This document shows, piece by piece, positions 18,019 through 30,276 of a stretch of 64,000 nucleotides of DNA (positions within the stretch are counted from its first letter, which is position 1; each line of letters begins with the position of its first letter). The stretch comes from Rhizobium mayense. Lineage in GTDB: Bacteria; Pseudomonadota; Alphaproteobacteria; Rhizobiales; Rhizobiaceae. The DNA is taken from positions 111,900-175,899 of the forward strand of contig NZ_JARFYM010000009.1 of the NCBI RefSeq assembly GCF_030272705.1, in the 5' to 3' direction. A program made the position numbers and the translations under genes. The notes below the pieces were generated by a model that worked only from the letters and a program-made list of their open reading frames with translations, was not told the DNA's origin and searched no databases.

Positions 18019-19410
18019 ATGGGCACCGAGCCGCAACTGAAGTTTTACAACACGCTGACGCGCGAAAAGGTCGACTTTCAGCCGATCGACCGCGAGAACG
18101 TCCGTCTGTATGTCTGCGGCCCGACGGTTTATGATTTCGCCCATATCGGCAATGCCCGGCCCGCGATCGTCTTCGATGTGCTGTTCCGGCTGCTGCGGCA
18201 GGTCTATGGCGAAACTCACGTCACCTATGTGCGCAACATCACGGACGTAGACGACAAGATCAACGCGCGCGCATTGCGTGATCATCCCGGTCTGCCGCTG
18301 AACCAGGCGATCCGCCTGGTCACCGAGAAGACCGAGACGCAGTACCGTGAAGACGCGATTGCGCTCGGCTGCCTCGAGCCGACGATGCAGCCGCGCGCCA
18401 CGGAAAACATCGCGCAGATGATCGAGATCATCGAGAAGCTGATCGCCAAGGGCCATGCCTATCAGGCGGCCGGAGAAGTGCTGTTCGACACCAAATCCAT
18501 GGCAGACTACGGCCAGCTTTCGAAACGCAATCTCGAGGAGCAGCAGGCAGGCGCGCGTGTTGCCGTCGACGCGCATAAGAAAAGCGCGGGCGACTTCGTG
18601 CTCTGGAAGCTGTCCGACGAGAACGAACCCGGCTGGGAAAGCCCCTGGGGCCGCGGCCGTCCGGGCTGGCATATCGAATGCTCGGCGATGAGCGGCCGGT
18701 ATCTCGGTGATGTCTTCGACATTCATGGCGGCGGCTTGGACCTGATCTTCCCGCACCATGAAAATGAGATCGCTCAGTCTCGTTGCGCCCACGGTACCGA
18801 CGTGATGGCGAATGTCTGGATGCATAACGGCTTTCTGCAGATCGAAGGCCGCAAGATGTCGAAGTCCGAGGGCAATTTCGTCACCATCTACGAGCTGCTG
18901 CATACCGATAAACTCGGCGGGCGCACGTGGCCGGGGGCGGTGTTGCGGCTTGCCATGCTGATGACGCATTACCGCGAGCCGATCGACTTTTCCGTGAAGC
19001 GGCTGGAAGAAGCCGAACGGCTTCTGGCGAAATGGCCGGCGACGGATGTCGGGAATGCCGAACCGGATGCCGCTGTAATGGCGGCCTTGGCCGACGACCT
19101 CAACACCGTCGCGGCGATCCAGGCGCTGCACGCTTTGGCGCAGGCTGCCAATGCCGACGCCGGCGTCCTGCCTACCTTTGCCGCCAGCGCGGCACTTCTC
19201 GGCCTGTTGCCAGAGAAGGTGGAGATCGATGACGCCGTCGTCATGGAAATCAACAGGCGGGTGCGAGTACGGTTGGAACTGCTGAAGGCGAAGAACTTTG
19301 TCGAAGCCGACAAAATCCGCGAGGTACTTTTGGCTGAGGGTATTCAATTGAAGGACGGCAAGGACGCGGCGACGGGTGAACGGACGACGACTTGGGAGGT
19401 CAAACGGTGA
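18019..19410 (+). CDS. cysS: cysteinyl-tRNA synthetase
   Basis: A 463-residue class I synthetase charging tRNA-Cys. The HIGH-type motif is [13 protein letters not shown], the first zinc cysteine is in [11 protein letters not shown], and the zinc/adenylate site [15 protein letters not shown] and [18 protein letters not shown] are intact. KMSKS is present as KMSKSEGNF. The ATG at 18019 has GGGAG 7 bases upstream, whereas the ATG at 18001 has none. The C-terminal anticodon-binding region ends [19 protein letters not shown]. Confidence 0.97.
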   Translation: MGTEPQLKFYNTLTREKVDFQPIDRENVRLYVCGPTVYDFAHIGNARPAIVFDVLFRLLRQVYGETHVTYVRNITDVDDKINARALRDHPGLPLNQAIRLVTEKTETQYREDAIALGCLEPTMQPRATENIAQMIEIIEKLIAKGHAYQAAGEVLFDTKSMADYGQLSKRNLEEQQAGARVAVDAHKKSAGDFVLWKLSDENEPGWESPWGRGRPGWHIECSAMSGRYLGDVFDIHGGGLDLIFPHHENEIAQSRCAHGTDVMANVWMHNGFLQIEGRKMSKSEGNFVTIYELLHTDKLGGRTWPGAVLRLAMLMTHYREPIDFSVKRLEEAERLLAKWPATDVGNAEPDAAVMAALADDLNTVAAIQALHALAQAANADAGVLPTFAASAALLGLLPEKVEIDDAVVMEINRRVRVRLELLKAKNFVEADKIREVLLAEGIQLKDGKDAATGERTTTWEVKR

Positions 19411-19427
19411 GCATGAATACCCCCCTC

Positions 19428-19466
19428 TGTCACTTTCGTGACATCTCCCCCACAAGGGGGGAGATG
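19428..19466. repeat. nested palindromes after cysS
   Basis: Two overlapping inverted repeats: TGTCAC/GTGACA (19428-19433 with 19438-19443) and CATCTCCCCC/GGGGGAGATG (19442-19451 with 19457-19466). They share two bases, so only one can form fully at a time. This looks like a dispersed rhizobial palindromic unit or a switchable terminator. Confidence 0.55.
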
Positions 19467-19576
19467 GGGGGGAGTCTGCCGCTTGTCTTCGCAAAATCAC
19501 TAAGCTTGGTTTCCGCAGATTCGATCTCCGTTTGGGTTTGCATGCATATCCTCATGATCTTGGGAAAGGATAAGGC

Positions 19577-20054
19577 ATGACCGTCTCGATCTTCACCGGC
19601 GGCTGTCAGTGCGGCGCAATCCGTTTCCGTGTCCGCGGCGAACTCAAGGACGCGTCGATCTGTCATTGCCGCATGTGTCAGAAGGCCTTCGGCGCATATT
19701 ATGCGCCGTTGGTCTCGACGCGTGGCGCCGAACTCACATGGACACGTGGCGAGCGGAAGACGTTTCAATCGTCCAACTATGTGAAGCGTGGCTTCTGCGC
19801 GGATTGCGGCACGCCGCTGACCTATGAGGCGCCCGATGGTATTGCGGTCGCGGCTGGCGCCTTTGACGATCCCGCTAAGCTGCCGCCCGTCGTGCAATAC
19901 GGCGTGGAAGGCAAGATCGACTTCGTCGATCGGCTGCATCTGCTGCCGGGGCACCGGACGGAAGAGGATGCCGAGCAGGCGCCGTTCGTGCTGAACATCG
20001 TCTCATACCAACATCCCGATCACGATACCCAAACCTGGCCACAGGAGAAGAGCC

Positions 20055-20062
<8 letters not shown>
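19577..20062 (+). CDS. GFA family zinc protein (first of tandem pair)
   Basis: A 161-residue protein of the GFA (glutathione-dependent formaldehyde-activating enzyme-like, Mss4-fold) family. The zinc ligands are visible as GGCQCGAIRF, CHCRMCQKAFG and FCADCGTPLTY. Members bind structural zinc and sometimes glutathione; most have no proven reaction, and the formaldehyde role holds for one well-studied member only. It overlaps the next gene by 8 bases and shares the C-terminal motif YQHPDHDTxxWP with it, which indicates a tandem duplication. It is preceded by GGAAAGGATAAGGC. Confidence 0.9.
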
Positions 20063-21487
<1,425 letters not shown>

Positions 21488-21500
21488 ACCCAACAAGCCG

Positions 21501-21532
21501 CTCTCCCCGCCTCTTTGGCACGGCGGGGAGAG
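21501..21532 (+). terminator. hairpin after pip
   Basis: An 11-bp perfect inverted repeat (CTCTCCCCGCC 21501-21511, GGCGGGGAGAG 21522-21532) with a 10-base loop and no T run. It may act as a 3' stabilising hairpin or as a dispersed palindrome. Confidence 0.5.
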
Positions 21533-21575
21533 AAGCGACTGAATAGGACGAAACCGGTTCGCCGGAGGAAACAGA

Positions 21576-23192
<1,617 letters not shown>

Positions 23193-23210
23193 TCCGCCGC
23201 CTATCAAAAA

Positions 23211-23230
23211 CCTTGACGATGCCGTCAAGG
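23211..23230. terminator. hairpin between cimA and rarD
   Basis: An 8-bp perfect stem (CCTTGACG/CGTCAAGG) with a 4-base loop and AAAAA on its left side. The poly-U side would only form on the minus strand, so termination of cimA is uncertain. Confidence 0.4.
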
Positions 23231-23303
23231 AAATGAATTGGCCTCGCGATACGTGTTGGAGTAATGCCGTCGTAAAAGAAAAATAGCACGGCGGGAAACA
23301 TCC

Positions 23304-24215
23304 ATGGCCACCGATACGATTGCAGTAGATATCAAGAACGAGGACAGTCCGCGCGGGTTCGGTTTCGTGCTGACGGCTTATCTGCTCTGGGGCGTCCTGC
23401 CGCTTTACATGAAGGCCATGGCGCATATTCCGGCCATGGAGGTCATCGCTCACCGCATTTTCTGGTCCGTTCCCGTTGCCGGCGCCGTGCTTCTGGCGCT
23501 GGGCCGTATGGGCGATGTGAAGGCGGCGCTCAGCCACCCGCGTACAGTCGCCATGGCTTCGGTGACGGCGATGCTGATTACCATCAATTGGGGCACCTAT
23601 GTGTGGGCCATCGGCGCCGGACATTCGCTGGATGCGGCGCTCGGCTATTTCATCAATCCGCTTTTCAGCATCGCGCTCGGCGCGTTGCTGCTGAAGGAGA
23701 GGCTGGCGCCGACGCAGATCGTTGCGATCGCTCTCGCGGCTGCAGCGGTCGTCATCCTGACCGTCGAAGCCGGGACCTTGCCTTGGGTGGCGCTATCGCT
23801 GACCTTCTCCTGGGGCTTCTACGCCTTTTTCCGCAAGACGCTGCCGGTCGGGCCGAATCAGGGCTTCTTCATCGAGGTGCTGCTGCTCTGCATCCCCGCC
23901 CTGCTCTACATTCTCTATCTGGAGGCGCGCGGCGAAGGCCATCTCTATCGCACGGGCCTCTCCGATATGGCGCTTCTGCTCGGTTGCGGATTGGTAACCG
24001 CTCTGCCCCTGATGATCTTCGCCAATGGAGCGAAGCTCCTGAGGCTCTCCACCATCGGCATCATGCAATATATCGTGCCGACCATGGTCTTCCTTATCGC
24101 AGTCTTCCTGTTCAAGGAGCCTTTCGGCACGACGCAGATGATCGCCTTCTCGCTCATCTGGGCGGGGCTGGCACTTTATAGCTGGTCGATGCTGCGTCAG
24201 AGCCGCGGGCGCTAA
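23304..24215 (+). CDS. rarD: RarD-type EamA transporter
   Basis: A 303-residue drug/metabolite transporter superfamily protein with ten predicted helices in two EamA repeats. RarD features are GFVLTAYLLWGVLPLYMKAMAHIPAMEVIAHRIFWSVP near the start, NWGTYVWAIGAGHSLDAALGYFINPLFSI in the middle, and LPLMIFANGAKLLRLSTIGIMQYIVPTMVFLIAVFLFKEPF near the end. The name comes from a chloramphenicol-sensitivity phenotype in other bacteria; the substrate is unknown. It is the last plus-strand gene before the convergent LOG gene. Confidence 0.9.
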   Translation: MATDTIAVDIKNEDSPRGFGFVLTAYLLWGVLPLYMKAMAHIPAMEVIAHRIFWSVPVAGAVLLALGRMGDVKAALSHPRTVAMASVTAMLITINWGTYVWAIGAGHSLDAALGYFINPLFSIALGALLLKERLAPTQIVAIALAAAAVVILTVEAGTLPWVALSLTFSWGFYAFFRKTLPVGPNQGFFIEVLLLCIPALLYILYLEARGEGHLYRTGLSDMALLLGCGLVTALPLMIFANGAKLLRLSTIGIMQYIVPTMVFLIAVFLFKEPFGTTQMIAFSLIWAGLALYSWSMLRQSRGR

Positions 24216-24233
24216 CCACCGAACATGGTTAGC
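24211..24233. terminator. hairpin between convergent rarD and LOG genes
   Basis: A 7-bp inverted repeat (GCTAACC 24211-24217, GGTTAGC 24227-24233) includes the rarD stop codon. It lies between convergent genes and lacks a strong T run. Confidence 0.4.
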
Positions 24234-24243
24234 AAATCCCTAA

Positions 24244-24867
24244 TCAGAGCTTTGCGATAACGGCCTCTTCGCCGCCTCGCGAGCCCACCGTTTCGGCCGC
24301 ATGCTTGCGGATTGCCGGGATGATGTCGGCGATCTGGTCGACGACCATCGGCTGCACACGATGGGCGGTGTGGACAAAGCCCTCTTCCGTCATGTGGCGG
24401 ATCAGCTCCATCATCGGATTCCAGAAACCGTTGATATTGGCGAAAACCATCGGCTTTTCATGGCGGCCGAGTTGGCCCCAGGTCATGATCTCGACGATCT
24501 CCTCCAGCGTACCGATGCCGCCCGGCAGCGCCACGAAGGCGTCGGCGCGCTCAAACATGGTGTGTTTGCGCGTATGCATGTCAGGAGTTATGATGAGTTC
24601 GTCCAATTGGCCGAGCGAATGGCGCGTCGCTTCCATATCGACGAGGAACTCCGGAATGATGCCGGTGACCTGACCGCCATGTGACAAAACGCCGCTCGCC
24701 ACTGCGCCCATGATGCCCTTCGTTCCGCCACCGTAGACAAGGCGTAACCCGCTCTCGGCGATGTTCTTTCCAAGCTCGCGGCCTGCAGCCATGTGGGAAG
24801 GATCGCGCCCCGGCCTGGAGCCGCAATAGACGCAGATGGATCGAATTGGCACAGAATCGTCAGTCAT
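24244..24867 (-). CDS. LOG family protein (TIGR00730), cytokinin riboside monophosphate phosphoribohydrolase-like
   Basis: A 207-residue Rossmann-type protein with the diagnostic PGGIGTLEEIVEIMTW motif and the YGGGTKGIMGAVA phosphate loop. The family hydrolyses nucleoside 5'-monophosphates, and plant-associated members release free cytokinins from their ribotides. Whether this one acts on cytokinin or housekeeping AMP cannot be told from sequence. The ATG at 24867 is used; a TTG 12 bases upstream keeps the frame open but has no ribosome site. It stands alone between rarD and the LysM gene. Confidence 0.9.
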   Translation of the reverse strand: MTDDSVPIRSICVYCGSRPGRDPSHMAAGRELGKNIAESGLRLVYGGGTKGIMGAVASGVLSHGGQVTGIIPEFLVDMEATRHSLGQLDELIITPDMHTRKHTMFERADAFVALPGGIGTLEEIVEIMTWGQLGRHEKPMVFANINGFWNPMMELIRHMTEEGFVHTAHRVQPMVVDQIADIIPAIRKHAAETVGSRGGEEAVIAKL

Positions 24868-25019
24868 GAATGCAAACAACTATGCTGCAAGTGCTCAGTC
24901 AAGAATTTTCAAAGGAAAACTTGCGCCAGAGCATGCAGAAATGGCTGAGAAAGCTTGTAAAAGCAGGCGAAATCGTTAGCAATTTCAAGAGCGGAGACGA
25001 CTCCGCCGCTTGGAGATAA

Positions 25020-27068
25020 ATGATGATGAAGAACCGTGCCGGATTGCTGGCTCTGTTAGTGCTGGTAATTGCGACCGTCCTGATGGTCTTCTTTGTGATG
25101 CCGCGCATCAATGGCGACAAGAAGTCAATCGGCGACGCCATCAATCAGGCCGGCAACGCGGTGAAGAACACGATTACGGAGAATGGGCAGAAGGCAGGCA
25201 GCGCCGCGCAAAAGGCCGGCGAGGCAACACAGGGTGCCGTTTCGACCGCTACCAACGCGGCTGATGTCACCAAGAAGCTTACGGATCTCAGCAGCACGGC
25301 GGTTGCCTCCCTTGCCGATCTCCAGGCGCTCTTCAGCGATGGCAAGGGGCCGACCGAAGATGTCTTCACCGCAGCCAAGACGAAGGCGATCACAGCGCTG
25401 CAGGCGATCGTCAACTTTGTCGCGCCTCAAGGCACGGATGCCACGACGACCGCCTTGGTCAATAAGGCGCATGATGGAGCCGGCAAGGCACTCGCCATCA
25501 TTCAGTCGCTTCCGGAGAACATCGCCGATGCCGCCGCCGCCATCGACAAGGCGCGGACGGCACTTGCCGGCCAGACTGCGCCGCAGACGCAAGTAGCGGG
25601 ACCGGCGACGCCTTCCTTCGATGTGCTGCGCGTCGAGCCCGATGGCTCCACCGTCATCGCCGGTACAGCCGAGCCAAATGCCAAGCTGGAGATCGTCGAC
25701 GGCGACAAGGTGCTGACGACGACCCAAGTCGGGCCGAGCGGCGATTTTGCCGTTGTGCTCGACAATCCGCTGCCGCCCGGCGATCATCAATTGGTGCTGC
25801 GTGCGACCGGAAAGGACGACAAGGCTGTCACCTCCGAGGAAGTTGCCACCGTTTCGGTTCCGAAAGACGACAAGAGCCAGCTTCTCGCGATGGTTACCAA
25901 GCCTGGCACGGCAAGCCGCATAATCACGGCGCCGTCCGCCAAGCAGGGGCGTGTCGCTTCGGACGAACAAGCGTCGGCGGCCAATGCGCCCGCAATCGCC
26001 AACGACGGCGCCGCCAAGCCGCAGGACAACACCGCCGTTGCCTCCACCAATCCGGCCGGCAACGCGGCGGCCTCTCCCGCGGCGCCGACCAGTGGTGAGG
26101 TGCCTGAGGTCATGGTCAATGCAGTCGAGATCGAAAACGACCATATCTTCGTTGCCGGTACGACAAAGCCGAACGCCAAGGTTCGAGCCTATGCCGACGA
26201 CAAGCTGATCGGCGAGATCGCGGCGGGAGCCGATGGTCATTTCGTCGTCGACGGCGTTATGCCGCTGGCGGTCGGCGACCACAAGATCCGTGTCGACGTC
26301 CTCGACGGCAGCGGCAAGGTCGCATTGCGCACCAGCGTCAACTTCACCCGTCCCGAGGGCAATCAGGTGACGGTTGCGGCGCAACCACCAGCAGCTTCCA
26401 ACGCCAGCGGCAACGCCACGGCCCCCACCATGGTGCCGCTCGACGAAGGCGAGCTCGGCAAGCTAAGGGAGGACGCCGCCAAGGCTTTCGCCCTGCTGAA
26501 GGACCTGTTTGCGAACGGCAAACAGCCGACTGCGGAACAACTCGCCGCGGCCCGCTCGGGAACGGAAATTGCCTTGAAATCACTTTCGGAATTCCGTCCG
26601 GCAATCGATGCCAGCGCGGCACTGAAACAGGCGGCCGCCGATGCCTCCAGTGCGGCCGCTAAGGCGCTTGCGGCGCTGCAGGCCATGCCGACGGATGCGA
26701 AGTCGGTCGGCGATGCGCTGCCCAATCTCGGAGATATGATCGCCAACGTCACCAAGCCAGACAACGCGACTCCGGCGCCGGCGAGTGTCGAAGCATCCTC
26801 CAGCAGCGGCGGCCCCAAGATCCTGCAGCAGGCGCCGCTTTCGCAGAACACCAGTGCGGTCATCATCCGCCGCGGCGATACGCTCTGGCAGATCTCCCGA
26901 CGCACTTACGGCGCCGGCGTGCGCTATACGACGATCTATCTCGCCAATGAGGACAAGATCAACAATCCGGACCGCATTCTGCCGGGTCAGGTCTTCGGCC
27001 TGCCGAAAGATGCACTGCCCAATGCGGAAGAGCTGCATCGCAAACGGCTTTCAGGTCAGCATCTCTAG
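25020..27068 (+). CDS. LysM peptidoglycan-binding protein with duplicated helical and Ig-like modules
   Basis: A 682-residue envelope protein. Three ATGs in a row open the gene after TTGGAG. One membrane helix (about 6-28) anchors it. Then come an alanine-rich helical module (about 85-185), an Ig-like module (about 205-285, DGSTVIAGTAEPNAKLEIVDG), a long low-complexity linker, a second Ig-like module (about 365-440, IFVAGTTKPNAKVRAYADD), a second helical module (about 465-585) and a C-terminal LysM domain (615-664, RRGDTLWQISRRTYG). LysM binds the glycan strand. It is probably a cell-wall-linked periplasmic protein; the exact role is unknown. Confidence 0.85.
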   Translation: MMMKNRAGLLALLVLVIATVLMVFFVMPRINGDKKSIGDAINQAGNAVKNTITENGQKAGSAAQKAGEATQGAVSTATNAADVTKKLTDLSSTAVASLADLQALFSDGKGPTEDVFTAAKTKAITALQAIVNFVAPQGTDATTTALVNKAHDGAGKALAIIQSLPENIADAAAAIDKARTALAGQTAPQTQVAGPATPSFDVLRVEPDGSTVIAGTAEPNAKLEIVDGDKVLTTTQVGPSGDFAVVLDNPLPPGDHQLVLRATGKDDKAVTSEEVATVSVPKDDKSQLLAMVTKPGTASRIITAPSAKQGRVASDEQASAANAPAIANDGAAKPQDNTAVASTNPAGNAAASPAAPTSGEVPEVMVNAVEIENDHIFVAGTTKPNAKVRAYADDKLIGEIAAGADGHFVVDGVMPLAVGDHKIRVDVLDGSGKVALRTSVNFTRPEGNQVTVAAQPPAASNASGNATAPTMVPLDEGELGKLREDAAKAFALLKDLFANGKQPTAEQLAAARSGTEIALKSLSEFRPAIDASAALKQAAADASSAAAKALAALQAMPTDAKSVGDALPNLGDMIANVTKPDNATPAPASVEASSSSGGPKILQQAPLSQNTSAVIIRRGDTLWQISRRTYGAGVRYTTIYLANEDKINNPDRILPGQVFGLPKDALPNAEELHRKRLSGQHL

Positions 27069-27100
27069 GCCGCAAGCTTTCACAATAGGACCGATGCAGT

Positions 27101-27137
27101 GCGGCCAGGCGCTATCAAAGCCTGGCCGCTGCTTTTA
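27101..27137 (+). terminator. terminator after the LysM gene
   Basis: A 10-bp perfect stem (GCGGCCAGGC 27101-27110, GCCTGGCCGC 27120-27129) with a 9-base loop, followed by TGCTTTTA. Confidence 0.8.
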
Positions 27138-27269
27138 CCTGACATAAAAATGGTATAAGCGTGCCGCCGACCCTCATTGCCCTGTTCATTACCCAACAGG
27201 GCCTTTCCAGCCAGGCTGTGCAAACACGCGCCATCGCCCGGCTGCCTCAGATACTTGCCGGAGACGGAC

Positions 27270-29156
27270 ATGGCAGATCGCAAGAAGACCATATCGGCGG
27301 ATTCCAGCAATCCGTTGAACACGATCGTCAATCTGTGGCCCTATATGTGGCCGGCGGGCCGCATGGACCTGAAGATGCGGGTCGTCTGGGCAACGGTCTA
27401 CTTGTTGGTCTCGAAATTCTTCCTGCTGCTGGTCCCCTATTTCTTCAAATGGTCCGTCGACGCCCTGAACGGCAAGCTGGACATGCAAGGCATCCTGCCG
27501 GCCTTCATGGTCGGCGCCATCGCGCTGATCGTCGCCACCAACGTCACGCGCCTCATCCAACTCGGCCTCAACCAGCTGCGCGACTCGCTCTTTGCCAGCG
27601 TCGGTCAATATGCCGTGCGCCAGCTCGCTTACCGGACGTTCGTGCACATGCACGAACTGTCGTTGCGTTTCCATCTCGAGCGCAAGACCGGCGGCTTGTC
27701 GCGCATCATCGAACGCGGCACCAAGGGCATCGAGACGATCGTCCGCTTCACCATCCTCAACACGCTCCCGACCTTTATCGAGTTCCTGCTGACCGCGATC
27801 ATCTTCTGGCGCGGCTACGGCTTTTCCTATCTTGCGGTAACTGGCGTTACGGTCTGGCTCTATATCTGGTTCACCGTCCGGGCGAGCGATTGGCGCATCT
27901 CCATCCGCCGATCGATGAACGAGAGCGACACCGATGCCAATACCAAGGCGATCGATTCGCTCCTGAACTTCGAGACGGTCAAATATTTCGGCAACGAGGA
28001 GATGGAGGCCAGGCGCTTCGATCAGTCGATGTCGCGCTATGAGAAGGCTGCCACCGATGTCTGGACTTCGCTCGGCTGGCTGAACTTCGGCCAGGGCCTG
28101 ATTTTTGGCCTAGGTACCACGGTCATGCTGGTCATTTCCGGCTGGTCTGTCCTGAACGGCCATCAGACGGTTGGCGACTTCGTCTTCATCAATGCCATGC
28201 TGCTGCAGCTGTCGGTGCCACTGAACTTCATTGGCTTCGTCTATCGAGAAATCCGCCAGGGCCTGACCGATATCGAGGAGATGTTCGATCTGCTGGAAGT
28301 AAAGCCGGAGGTGACGGATGCTTCCGACGCCAAGGAACTGGCCATCGATCACGGGGCCATATCCTTCAAGGATGTGCATTTCGCCTATGATAGCGCCCGG
28401 CCGATCCTGAAGGGTATCTCCTTCGAAGTGCCGGCCGGCAAGACGGTCGCCGTCGTCGGCCCCTCTGGTGCTGGCAAATCGACCCTCTCGCGGCTTCTCT
28501 ACCGCTTCTACGACGTGCAGAGCGGCACGATCACCATCGACGGCCAGGATCTGCGCAAGGTGACGCAAAAGAGCCTGCGCAAAGTAATCGGCATGGTGCC
28601 GCAGGATACGGTCCTCTTCAACGACACCATAGCCTACAACATCCGCTACGGCCGGCCGGGAGCTAGCGAGGCCGAGGTGACGACCGCAGCAGAGATCGCC
28701 CAGATCGGCGATTTCATCCGCCATCTGCCGGAAGGCTTCGACACAAAGGTCGGCGAGCGCGGCCTGAAGCTCTCCGGCGGCGAAAAGCAGCGTGTCGCCA
28801 TTGCCCGCACGGTCCTCAAGGCTCCGCCGGTGCTCATCCTCGACGAGGCGACCTCGGCGCTGGACACGACCACCGAGCGGGAAATTCAGGCGGCGCTGGA
28901 CATCGTTTCCAAGAACCGCACGACGCTGGTCATCGCGCACCGGCTCTCCACCGTCATCGGGGCAGACGAGATCATCGTGTTGAAAAGCGGCGAGATCGCC
29001 GAGCGCGGCACCCATGCCGCCCTGCTGGCGCAGGACGGCCTTTATGCCTCGATGTGGAACCGTCAGCGCGAGGCGACCCAGGCGGAAGAACATCTGAAGC
29101 AAGTCCGCGAAAGCGACGACCTCGGCGTCGTCGACCGGCTGGCGCCCGCGAACTGA
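27270..29156 (+). CDS. Atm1-type ABC exporter (fused permease and ATPase)
   Basis: A 628-residue half-transporter that would dimerise. The membrane domain covers about residues 35-340 and carries the Atm1/HMT signature LRFHLERKTGGLSRIIERGTKGIETIVRF. The ATPase has Walker A (GPSGAGKSTLSRLLYRFY), LSGGEKQRVAIARTVLKAPPVLILDEATSALD (signature and Walker B) and the H-loop IAHRLSTV. Bacterial Atm1 relatives export glutathione persulfide or metal-glutathione complexes and mitochondrial ones serve Fe-S assembly; the substrate here is inferred from the family. ATG 27270 follows CCGGAGACGGAC. The frame is open upstream, but that part is not family-like. Confidence 0.92.
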   Translation: MADRKKTISADSSNPLNTIVNLWPYMWPAGRMDLKMRVVWATVYLLVSKFFLLLVPYFFKWSVDALNGKLDMQGILPAFMVGAIALIVATNVTRLIQLGLNQLRDSLFASVGQYAVRQLAYRTFVHMHELSLRFHLERKTGGLSRIIERGTKGIETIVRFTILNTLPTFIEFLLTAIIFWRGYGFSYLAVTGVTVWLYIWFTVRASDWRISIRRSMNESDTDANTKAIDSLLNFETVKYFGNEEMEARRFDQSMSRYEKAATDVWTSLGWLNFGQGLIFGLGTTVMLVISGWSVLNGHQTVGDFVFINAMLLQLSVPLNFIGFVYREIRQGLTDIEEMFDLLEVKPEVTDASDAKELAIDHGAISFKDVHFAYDSARPILKGISFEVPAGKTVAVVGPSGAGKSTLSRLLYRFYDVQSGTITIDGQDLRKVTQKSLRKVIGMVPQDTVLFNDTIAYNIRYGRPGASEAEVTTAAEIAQIGDFIRHLPEGFDTKVGERGLKLSGGEKQRVAIARTVLKAPPVLILDEATSALDTTTEREIQAALDIVSKNRTTLVIAHRLSTVIGADEIIVLKSGEIAERGTHAALLAQDGLYASMWNRQREATQAEEHLKQVRESDDLGVVDRLAPAN

Positions 29157-29269
29157 CGGCAGCCATGGCTTCGTCAAGAGCATGCGCGGGCCGGTTGTGC
29201 ACCGACTGCTGTCACAAGGCTGAGATGACAGCCTGCTAGACACGGGTCTCACATCAAAGGGGCCCTAAA

Positions 29270-29968
29270 ATGCGTAAATTTGCCAAAGCTTTAGCACTGT
29301 TGCTCGTCGTCGGCACCGCCTCGCCGGTTTTCGCCGGGGATGCCAAGCCGTTCACCGATGCCAAGGAAATCAATCTCCTCAATCTGTTGCCGCCGCCGCC
29401 CGCAAACGACTCCGCACAGATGAAAGCCGAGCTGGGCGAAATCCTGACAATCCAGGTGACCCGTACGCCAGAAATGGCTGCTCGCGCCGTGGCCGATGCC
29501 GAGGAAAACGTCTGGCGCTTCTCCGACGTCATGGACAACCCGAAATTCACCAAGGAAAACCTGCCGAAGTTCTCGGCATTCTTCGATCGCATCGTCGAGA
29601 CAGAGGGCGCTGTCGTCGATCCGGCCAAGGACGTCTGGAAGCGCCCGCGTCCACATCTCTACAGCGATCTGGTGAAGCCGATCGTGCCGCTTTCCAAGTC
29701 CGGCTCCTATCCGTCGGGCCACACCACGCTCGGTACGCTGATGGGCGTCGTGCTGTCGAATATGGTGCCGGAAAAGCGCGACGTCATCATGGCTCGCGCC
29801 TGGGAATACGGCCATAACCGAGTCGTCGGCGGCATTCACTACCCCACCGACATCGAAGCCGGCCGCATTTCGGGCACCGTCATTGCGCAGACCATCATGA
29901 CGCATGATGACTACAAGACTGAGTATGAAGCTGCCAAGGCTGAGCTGCGCACCGTTCTCGGCCTCTGA
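29270..29968 (+). CDS. exported PAP2 / class A acid phosphatase
   Basis: A 232-residue periplasmic phosphatase with signal peptide (MRKFAKALALLLVVGTASPVFAG). The three PAP2 motifs are KRPRPHLY (KxxxxxxRP type), PSGHTTLGTL and RVVGGIHYPTDIEAGR, as in nonspecific class A acid phosphatases of the PhoN group. It would hydrolyse phosphate monoesters outside the inner membrane. AAAGGGG precedes the start. It lies between the ABC exporter and psd with no overlap, so it is probably a separate unit. Confidence 0.93.
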   Translation: MRKFAKALALLLVVGTASPVFAGDAKPFTDAKEINLLNLLPPPPANDSAQMKAELGEILTIQVTRTPEMAARAVADAEENVWRFSDVMDNPKFTKENLPKFSAFFDRIVETEGAVVDPAKDVWKRPRPHLYSDLVKPIVPLSKSGSYPSGHTTLGTLMGVVLSNMVPEKRDVIMARAWEYGHNRVVGGIHYPTDIEAGRISGTVIAQTIMTHDDYKTEYEAAKAELRTVLGL

Positions 29969-30212
29969 TTTCGCCTGATCATCGCATGACATGCGAGGCC
30001 GCCGTTTTCCATCGGCGGCCTCCTCGTTGCCTTGGGCCCAGGTTTCTACGGGCAGCGCTTTTCAACACCAGGGAATATTGGCATCTTGGCTCCGCGCGGA
30101 TTGCGCTGGGGGCGAGCATGCGAAAGCATTGCCCATGACGGAATTTGCCTGTAGTCACCGTCATTCTGGTACTTAGAGCAAGACGACTCATCTTGTTCTC
30201 GTCTTTTGGCCG

Positions 30213-30256
30213 GCATGATCCTTGCCCGAAAACCGCTGCCGTTTCGGGGATCATGC
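30213..30256. repeat. palindromic element upstream of psd
   Basis: A two-step perfect inverted repeat: GCATGATCC (30213-30221) with GGATCATGC (30248-30256), and inside it CCGAAA (30226-30231) with TTTCGG (30242-30247). It ends about 5 bases before the psd ribosome site (CGGAG, 30262-30266). The GCATGATCC arm also occurs in the hairpin after the peroxiredoxin gene (48541-48549), so this is a dispersed element. Confidence 0.7.
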
Positions 30257-30276
30257 TTTAACGGAGTCCGCCATCG

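Noticed and set aside
17905..19500. A 531-codon minus-strand frame opposite cysS
   Set aside because: cysS has HIGH and KMSKS motifs; the opposite frame lacks any domain or SD.
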